Shown here piece after piece: positions 58,904-64,000 of a DNA stretch of 64,000 nt. Within the stretch, counting starts at the first letter, position 1; each line of letters opens with the position of its first letter. Location: contig NZ_JAPEMC010000001.1 of assembly GCF_026343115.1 (NCBI RefSeq), positions 3,921,001 to 3,985,000 on the forward strand. Reading direction: 5' to 3'. The notes beneath the pieces are model-generated. The model did not search any database. It was not told where the DNA came from and saw nothing but the letters and a program-made list of their open reading frames with translations. The position numbers were made by a program, and so were the translations under genes. This DNA comes from Streptomyces sp. NBC_00102. Lineage in GTDB: Bacteria; Actinomycetota; Actinomycetes; Streptomycetales; Streptomycetaceae.

Positions 58904-59722
58904 ATGATGAATAATCAGCGCACCGCCGGACCGGACCCCGCGCCACCGCCGTCCGGAGCCCCCGCGACCGCCGCCGTCCACGCCGAGGGACTCACCGTCG
59001 TACGCGGCGACCGCACCGTGCTGCGCGGCCTCGGCTTCACCGTCGAACCCGGCAGGATCACCGGACTCCTCGGCCCCTCCGGCTGCGGCAAGAGCACCCT
59101 GATGCGCGCGATCGTCGGCACCCAGGCCCAGGTCACCGGTGCGCTCGACGTCCTCGGCGCCCCCGCGGGACACCCGGGCCTGCGCTCCCGCGTCGGGTAC
59201 GTCACCCAGGCCCCGTCCGTCTACACCGACCTCACGGTCCGCCAGAACCTGGACTACTTCGCGGCCGTGCTCCTCCCCGGCCGCGCGCACCGCACCACCC
59301 GCCGCGAGGCCGTCACCCGCGCCATCGACGACGTCGACCTCCGCAGCCACGCCGACGCCTTGGCGGGCAGGCTCTCCGGCGGCCAGCGCAGCCGCGTCTC
59401 CCTCGCCGTCGCCCTGCTCGGGGAGCCCGAACTCCTCGTCCTGGACGAACCGACCGTCGGACTCGACCCCGTCCTCCGCCGCGACCTGTGGAACCTCTTC
59501 CACGCCCTCGCCGCCGACCGGGGCACCACGATCCTGGTCTCCTCCCACGTCATGGACGAGGCCGAGCGCTGCCACCGGCTGCTGCTGATGCGCGAGGGCG
59601 CCCTCCTCGCCACCGGGACCCCGGAGGAACTGCGTACCCGCACCGCGAGCACCACCGTGGAGGAGGCCTTCCTCCGCCTCGTCGACGAGGCGTCCGCCCG
59701 GCCCGAGGAGGCCGTGCGATGA
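58904..59722 (+). CDS. ABC-2 type exporter, ATP-binding protein
   Basis: 272 residues. Walker A GPSGCGKST, Q-loop YVTQAPSVYTDLTVRQNL, signature LSGGQRSRVSLAVALLG, Walker B LLVLDEPTVGLD and switch His in VSSHVMDEAERC. Daunorubicin-resistance-like (DrrA) subfamily. ATG at 58904 (MMNNQRT) set by the promoter; upstream in-frame ATG 58835 lies before the promoter. Overlaps the permease by ATGA. Cargo unknown. Confidence 0.92.
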   Translation: MMNNQRTAGPDPAPPPSGAPATAAVHAEGLTVVRGDRTVLRGLGFTVEPGRITGLLGPSGCGKSTLMRAIVGTQAQVTGALDVLGAPAGHPGLRSRVGYVTQAPSVYTDLTVRQNLDYFAAVLLPGRAHRTTRREAVTRAIDDVDLRSHADALAGRLSGGQRSRVSLAVALLGEPELLVLDEPTVGLDPVLRRDLWNLFHALAADRGTTILVSSHVMDEAERCHRLLLMREGALLATGTPEELRTRTASTTVEEAFLRLVDEASARPEEAVR

Positions 59723-60504
59723 GCAGCGACACCTTTCCGGAGACCGCCCCCGCACCGGCCCGGCCCCTCACCCCGGCCCGCAGCCTCGCCACCGCGGGCC
59801 GCGTGCTGCGGCAGCTCCGTCACGACCCCCGCACCATCGCGCTGCTGCTGGTGATCCCCGTCGTGATGATCGTCCTGCTCCGGTACGTCTTCGACGGCAG
59901 TCCGCGGACCTTCGACTCCATCGGCGCCTCGCTGCTCGGGATCTTCCCGCTCATCACGATGTTCCTCGTGACGTCGATCGCCACCCTGCGCGAACGCACC
60001 TCCGGGACGCTGGAACGCCTCCTCGCCCTGCCGCTCGGCAAGGGCGACCTGATCGCCGGCTACGCCCTCGCCTTCGGTGTGATCGCCGTGGTCCAGTCCC
60101 TGCTCGCCACCGCGGTCTCCGTCTGGCTCCTCGGCCTCGACGTCGTCGGCTCGCCCTGGCTGCTGATGCTGGTGGCGCTGCTCGACGCCCTTCTCGGTAC
60201 GGCGCTGGGGCTGTTCGTCTCGGCCTTCGCGGCGTCCGAGTTCCAGGCGGTCCAGTTCATGCCGGCGGTGATCTTCCCCCAGCTCCTGCTCTGCGGCCTC
60301 TTCACCCCGCGCGACCGGATGCAGCCCGTCCTGGAGGCGATCTCGAACGTCCTCCCCATGTCGTACGCGGTGGACGGCATGAACCAGGTACTCCACCACT
60401 CCGACGTCACCGGCGACTTCGTGCGGGACGTGGCCGTCGTCGCGGGCTGCGCCCTGCTGGTACTCGGCCTGGGAGCGGCCACCCTCCGCCGCCGTACCGC
60501 CTGA
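59719..60504 (+). CDS. ABC-2 type exporter, permease
   Basis: 261 residues. Six TM helices in the ABC2_membrane pattern, with the family motif ERTSGTLERLLALPLGKGDLIAGY after TM2 and a late PMSYAVDGMNQVL. Forms the channel with the preceding ATPase; drug or lipid export is typical of relatives. Confidence 0.92.
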   Translation: MSSDTFPETAPAPARPLTPARSLATAGRVLRQLRHDPRTIALLLVIPVVMIVLLRYVFDGSPRTFDSIGASLLGIFPLITMFLVTSIATLRERTSGTLERLLALPLGKGDLIAGYALAFGVIAVVQSLLATAVSVWLLGLDVVGSPWLLMLVALLDALLGTALGLFVSAFAASEFQAVQFMPAVIFPQLLLCGLFTPRDRMQPVLEAISNVLPMSYAVDGMNQVLHHSDVTGDFVRDVAVVAGCALLVLGLGAATLRRRTA

Positions 60505-60633
60505 TGTCCGACGGGCGGTCACTCCGGCGGCTCCGCCCCGGCCCGGTGCGAGGATGACCGCGACGAGCACGGGACGGAGCCCGGAGCACACCGCGCGCCG
60601 AGAACCGTGAGCACAGCCCGGAGGGTGAACCGC

Positions 60634-61443
60634 ATGACCCAGACAGTCGCAGTCCTCGGCACCGGCAAGATCGGCGAGGCGCTCCTCAGCGGAATGATCC
60701 GGGCCGGCTGGCGTCCGGAGAACCTGCTGGTCACCAGCCGCCGCGCCGAGCGCGCCGAGGAACTGCGGACCCGGTACGGCGTCGAGCCGGTCGGCAACGC
60801 GGATGCGGCCAAGAACGCGGACATCCTCATCCTCGCGGTGAAGCCCCAGGACATGGGGACCCTGCTGGACGAGCTCGGCCCGCACGTCACCGCCGACCGC
60901 CTCGTCATCAGCGCCGCCGCCGGAATCACCACGGCGTTCATCGAGGACCGGCTGCCGTCCGGCACCCCGGTGGTCCGCGTCATGCCGAACACCCCGGTGC
61001 TCGTGGACGAGGGGATGTCCGTCCTGTCGGCCGGCAGCCACGCGACCGGCGACCACCTCGCCACCACCGAGGAGATCTTCGGCGGCGTCGGCAAGACGCT
61101 GCGGGTCCCCGAGTCCCAGCAGGACGCGGCCACCGCCCTCTCCGGCTCGGGACCCGCGTACTTCTACTTCCTGGTCGAGGCCATGACGGACGCCGGCATC
61201 CTGCTCGGCCTCCCGCGCGCCCAGGCCCACGACCTCATCGTGCAGGCGGCCATCGGCGCCGCGGTGATGCTCCGCGACAGCGGCGAGCACCCGGTGAAGC
61301 TCCGCGAGGCGGTGACCAGCCCGGCCGGCACGACCATCAGCGCCATCCGCGAGCTGGAGAACCACGGGGTGCGCGCCGCCCTGATCGCCGCCCTCGAAGC
61401 GGCCCGCGACCGCAGCCGCGAGCTGGCCTCCGGCCAGGGCTGA
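60634..61443 (+). CDS. proC: Pyrroline-5-carboxylate reductase
   Basis: 269 residues. Last step of proline synthesis. NADPH fold VAVLGTGKIGEALLSGMI, ILAVKPQDM, RVMPNTPVLVDEGMSVL and ALSGSGPAYFYFLVEAMTDAGILLGLPR, with AVTSPAGTTISAI at the C-terminus. ATG at 60634 with GGAGGGTG upstream. Confidence 0.97.
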   Translation: MTQTVAVLGTGKIGEALLSGMIRAGWRPENLLVTSRRAERAEELRTRYGVEPVGNADAAKNADILILAVKPQDMGTLLDELGPHVTADRLVISAAAGITTAFIEDRLPSGTPVVRVMPNTPVLVDEGMSVLSAGSHATGDHLATTEEIFGGVGKTLRVPESQQDAATALSGSGPAYFYFLVEAMTDAGILLGLPRAQAHDLIVQAAIGAAVMLRDSGEHPVKLREAVTSPAGTTISAIRELENHGVRAALIAALEAARDRSRELASGQG

Positions 61444-61447
61444 CCCG

Positions 61448-62035
61448 TCACCTCCCGGCGGCCGCCACCAGGTCCGCGCCGGCCACGACCTTCGCGAAGC
61501 CACCGCTGTGCAGTGTCACGGCGGTGGCTCGCGCCAGCTCGTCCGCGGCCAGTTCCCAGCCCCACGGCCCGACCGCGTCGAAGGTGTACGTCGCGTCGAG
61601 CGCGAGAAACACCTCGTATCCGAGGTTCCCGCCCATGCGCGCCGTCGTCTCCACGCACATGTTGGTCTGGATTCCGGCCACCACGATCTGCCCTATGCCG
61701 GCCTCGTCCAGCCAGGCCTTGAGATCGGGTGTCCCGTAGAAGGCGGAATTCACCGTCTTCGTCAGAAGCAGCTCGGGCCCGCCGCCCTTTCCCCGCCGCT
61801 CCTCCACGTATCCCTTGAAGGCGTTCCCCGGGTGTCCGGGCCGCAGCGGCGAATCCGGCTTCGGCGAGTCGTGCCGTACGAACACGACCGGGCGCCCGCT
61901 CTCCTGCCACGCGTCGATCAGCCCGGCGATGTTCCGATCCGCCTCGGGGTTGTTCCGCTTCCCCCAGTACTCCTGCTCCTCGAAGCCTTCCTGCACGTCC
62001 ACCACGATCAGCGCCGCGTTCTGAGTCATCTCCAT
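61448..62035 (-). CDS. Isochorismatase-like cysteine hydrolase
   Basis: 195 residues. Catalytic Asp in ALIVVDVQEGF, Lys in LTKTVNSAF and Cys in QTNMCVETTARMGGNLGYEVFLALDATYTF. Substrate undetermined; nicotinamidase and isochorismatase are relatives. ATG at 62035. Divergent from a GlxA-type regulator, which probably controls it. Confidence 0.9.
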   Translation of the reverse strand: MEMTQNAALIVVDVQEGFEEQEYWGKRNNPEADRNIAGLIDAWQESGRPVVFVRHDSPKPDSPLRPGHPGNAFKGYVEERRGKGGGPELLLTKTVNSAFYGTPDLKAWLDEAGIGQIVVAGIQTNMCVETTARMGGNLGYEVFLALDATYTFDAVGPWGWELAADELARATAVTLHSGGFAKVVAGADLVAAAGR

Positions 62036-62084
62036 GGGGACGATGCTGCCGCCCCGCATCCGCGACGCCCAGAGGTCGGAAAGC

Positions 62085-62096
62085 CATCGATCGATG
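62085..62096. promoter_or_regulatory. Palindrome between the hydrolase and GlxA-type genes
   Basis: CATCGATCGATG, perfect 12-bp palindrome 14 bp before the regulator's ATG in the 74-bp divergent gap. Confidence 0.5.
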
Positions 62097-62109
62097 CTTT
62101 ACTGCCACC

Positions 62110-63126
62110 ATGGCGCCTGGACTCGCACCCACCCCCGTCCGCATCGCATTGGTCGCGTTCCCCGGCGTCCGGGCGTTCGACGTCTCGGTCATCACGGAGG
62201 TCTGGGGCGTGGACCGTACCGACCGCGGTGTCCCGCCCTTCGAGCTGCGCCGCGTCGCCGCCGACCCGGCCCCGGTCGCGCTGCGCGGCGGACTCTCCCT
62301 CACTCCGGACCGCACGCTCGCCTGGCTGCCCCGCGCCGACCTCATCGTCGTTCCCGGCCTCGACGACCAGCTGACGCCGGCCCCCTCTCCGGTCCTGGAT
62401 GCCCTCCGCCGTGCCCACGCCCGCGCCACCCCGATCGCGGCGCTCTGCGGCGGCGCGTTCACCCTCGCCCAGGCGGGTCTCCTCGACGGCCGCCGGGCCG
62501 TCACCCACTGGAACCTCACCGACCTCCTGAGCACCCGCCATCCCCGTGTGACGGTGGTCCCGGACGCGCTGTTCCTCCACGACGGGGGCATCTGGACGTC
62601 GGCCGGCACCGCGGCCGGTATCGACCTCTGCCTCCATCTGGTCCGGACGGCCCAAGGGGCCGAAGCAGCGGCTACGGTCGCCCGTTCGATGGTCACGGCC
62701 CCCTTCCGTACCGGAACCCAGGCCCAGTTCATCGAACAGCCCACCCCGCACACCGACCGTGACGCCGACACCCTCGCCGCGGTACGGGCCCACGCCCTGA
62801 GCCACCTGGACGAACCGCACACGGTGACCTCCCTCGCCGCCCGCGCCGGAATGTCCCCCCGTTCCTTCGCCCGCCATTTCCTGGCGACCACGGGGACCAC
62901 GCCCCTGCGCTGGCTGATCACCCAGCGCGTCGCGGCAGCCCAGAAGCTTCTGGAGCGCACCGATCTCCCTCTCCCCGAGGTGGCCGGCCGCACGGGCTTC
63001 GGGAGCGAGATCACGATGCGCCAGCACTTCGCCTCCCACCTCGCCACCAGTCCCCGTGACTACCGTCTGGCCTTCCGCCGAACCCCGGCCCGGCCGAGGG
63101 TTGACACGGAGGGGCCCCCTCAGTAG
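62110..63126 (+). CDS. GlxA family transcriptional regulator (DJ-1/PfpI domain plus AraC HTH)
   Basis: 338 residues. N-terminal class I glutamine amidotransferase-like domain (about 10-190) with the nucleophile-elbow Cys in IAALCGGAFTLAQAGLLDGRRAVTHW, and two AraC helices (SLAARAGMSPRSFARHFLATTGTTPLRWLITQRVAAAQKLLERTDLPLPEVAGRTGFGSEITMRQHF). Probably activates the divergent hydrolase gene. Its last nine codons contain the -35 and -10 of a downstream rRNA promoter. Confidence 0.93.
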   Translation: MAPGLAPTPVRIALVAFPGVRAFDVSVITEVWGVDRTDRGVPPFELRRVAADPAPVALRGGLSLTPDRTLAWLPRADLIVVPGLDDQLTPAPSPVLDALRRAHARATPIAALCGGAFTLAQAGLLDGRRAVTHWNLTDLLSTRHPRVTVVPDALFLHDGGIWTSAGTAAGIDLCLHLVRTAQGAEAAATVARSMVTAPFRTGTQAQFIEQPTPHTDRDADTLAAVRAHALSHLDEPHTVTSLAARAGMSPRSFARHFLATTGTTPLRWLITQRVAAAQKLLERTDLPLPEVAGRTGFGSEITMRQHFASHLATSPRDYRLAFRRTPARPRVDTEGPPQ

Positions 63127-63129
63127 TGT
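63101..63129 (+). promoter_or_regulatory. First rRNA operon promoter, overlapping the GlxA-type gene's 3' end
   Basis: TTGACA (63101-63106), 17-bp spacer, TAGTGT (63124-63129); the TAG is also the stop codon. Confidence 0.78.
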
Positions 63130-63762
63130 TCTCCGAGTTGTTCGACGTGAGCGCCGACCCCGGTCGGTCCCCGGACAGCCATTCCGCACCACCACTCAAC
63201 AAGGCCCGACTTTCTGTCGTGTGCCTTTGCGTGTGCTTGTGTGAAATGAGGATTGCCCGTTCGTGAGAACAGCCCCGATTAGCGTCGGAGCCCGGCGATC
63301 CGGTAATGTCTCACTCGTCGGAACGGCCCAACGGCCGGGAAGACAAGCCCCGCTGACTGGGAATCAGGCCCGAAAGGATCTGATAGAGTCGGACTCGCCG
63401 GAAAGGAAAACGCGAAAGCGAAGAACTGGAAAGCGAAAATCGCTTGACCCGCTTCGACCGGGAATCGGACACGAAAGAGTCTGATAGAGTCGGAAACGCA
63501 AGAACGAAGGGAAGCGCCCGGAGGGCCCCGGTGAAACGGGACCGAAGGAAGCGTCCGTTCCTTGAGAACTCAACAGCGTGCCAAAAGTCAACGCCAGATA
63601 TGTTGATACCCCGGCCTGCTTCGGCAGGTTGGTGGTTCCTTTGAAAAGTCCTACCGGCCTCAACGGTCCGGTGGGCAACAACAGCGAGGACGCTGTGAAC
63701 GACCGGTCATATTCCGACCTGGTCGTTCCGCTCTCGTGTTGTGATCCCGATTACGGGAAAAC
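63127..63762 (+). promoter_or_regulatory. rRNA operon control region and 16S leader
   Basis: 636 bp without protein genes. A 35-bp block ending in TGATAGAGTCGGA occurs at 63359-63393 and again at 63460-63494 with five differences; each TAGAGT is a likely -10, as in other Streptomyces rRNA promoters. TTGAGAACTCAA (63562-63573) is the conserved leader element seen before actinobacterial 16S genes. GAACGACC (63697-63704) pairs with 63721-63728 in a probable processing stem. Confidence 0.75.
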
Positions 63763-64000
63763 ATTCACGGAGAGTTTGATCCTGGCTCAGGACGAACGCT
63801 GGCGGCGTGCTTAACACATGCAAGTCGAACGATGAAGCCCTTCGGGGTGGATTAGTGGCGAACGGGTGAGTAACACGTGGGCAATCTGCCCTTCACTCTG
63901 GGACAAGCCCTGGAAACGGGGTCTAATACCGGATAACACTCTGTCCCGCATGGGACGGGGTTAAAAGCTCCGGCGGTGAAGGATGAGCCCGCGGCCTATC
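63763..64000 (+). rRNA. rrs: 16S ribosomal RNA, 5' part
   Basis: Begins with ATTCACGGAGAGTTTGATCC and continues GGCTCAGGACGAACGCTGG, CTTAACACATGCAAGTCG and GGCGAACGGGTGAGTAACAC, the universal 5' sequence. ACGATGAAGCCCTTCGGGG is the Streptomyces V1 loop. The gene runs off the right edge. The exact mature 5' end is uncertain by a few bases. Confidence 0.98.

Overview
This is a high-GC actinobacterial chromosome segment, almost certainly Streptomyces. Codons are strongly G/C-ending, GTG starts and 4-bp ATGA/GTGA overlaps are common, and gene after gene matches the Streptomyces core (dacB-tilS-hpt-ftsH-folE, orphan nuoD2, panC-nadB-nadC-coaX, lsr2, clpC, disA-radA, ppx, ilvD, proC). The window ends in an actinobacterial 16S rRNA gene. 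I cannot name the species.

Layout. 1-6.5 kb: cell wall, nucleotide salvage and quality control on the plus strand (dacB 3' end, a zincin, tilS, hpt, ftsH, folE). 6.5-11 kb: minus-strand folate genes (folP, an NTF2-like protein, folB, folK, DUF3180) and an osmoprotectant ABC ATPase, divergent from its two permeases and lipoprotein receptor (11.2-13.8 kb). 14-22 kb: a coiled-coil membrane protein, orphan nuoD2 with a MidA/NDUFAF7-type methyltransferase, a NarL-type two-component pair, an ArsR-like regulator and a threonine-aldolase-like enzyme. 22.3-28 kb: a tightly coupled cofactor operon (DUF2520 Rossmann protein, panC, nadB, nadC, coaX). 28-32 kb: small conserved genes, a repeat-rich 0.8-kb gap, a BlaI-type regulator, a GNAT enzyme and lsr2. 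32.6-35.2 kb: clpC behind a match to the ClgR operator.

35.2-38.9 kb is the most striking unit: a two-gene minus-strand operon encoding a trypco2 protein and a 1101-residue trypsin-like protease-NACHT-LRR protein. It resembles a bacterial NLR-type conflict or anti-phage system and sits between clpC and an M23 peptidase gene. 39.4-45.8 kb: M23 peptidase, mutY, a secreted or anchored Ser-rich protein, disA (c-di-AMP synthase), radA and a methyltransferase. 46-52 kb: a sigma-like/zinc-finger/TM/BACON fusion, a Cys-rich protein, Ppx/GppA, a TIM-barrel protein and a TetR regulator. 52.3-63.1 kb: ilvD, a Ser/Thr kinase with a beta-propeller, a signal-less SH3 protein, a methyltransferase, a leaderless ABC-2 exporter, proC, a cysteine hydrolase and a GlxA-type regulator whose 3' end carries the first promoter of the rRNA operon. 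The 16S gene begins near 63763 and runs off the window.

Two window-wide patterns stand out. At least 15 genes have a TANNNT-like -10 box ending 6-7 nt before the start codon, which predicts leaderless mRNAs and settles several start choices. Three genes have their stop codon inside the first unit of a short tandem duplication. No tRNA, CRISPR array, insertion sequence or prophage was seen.
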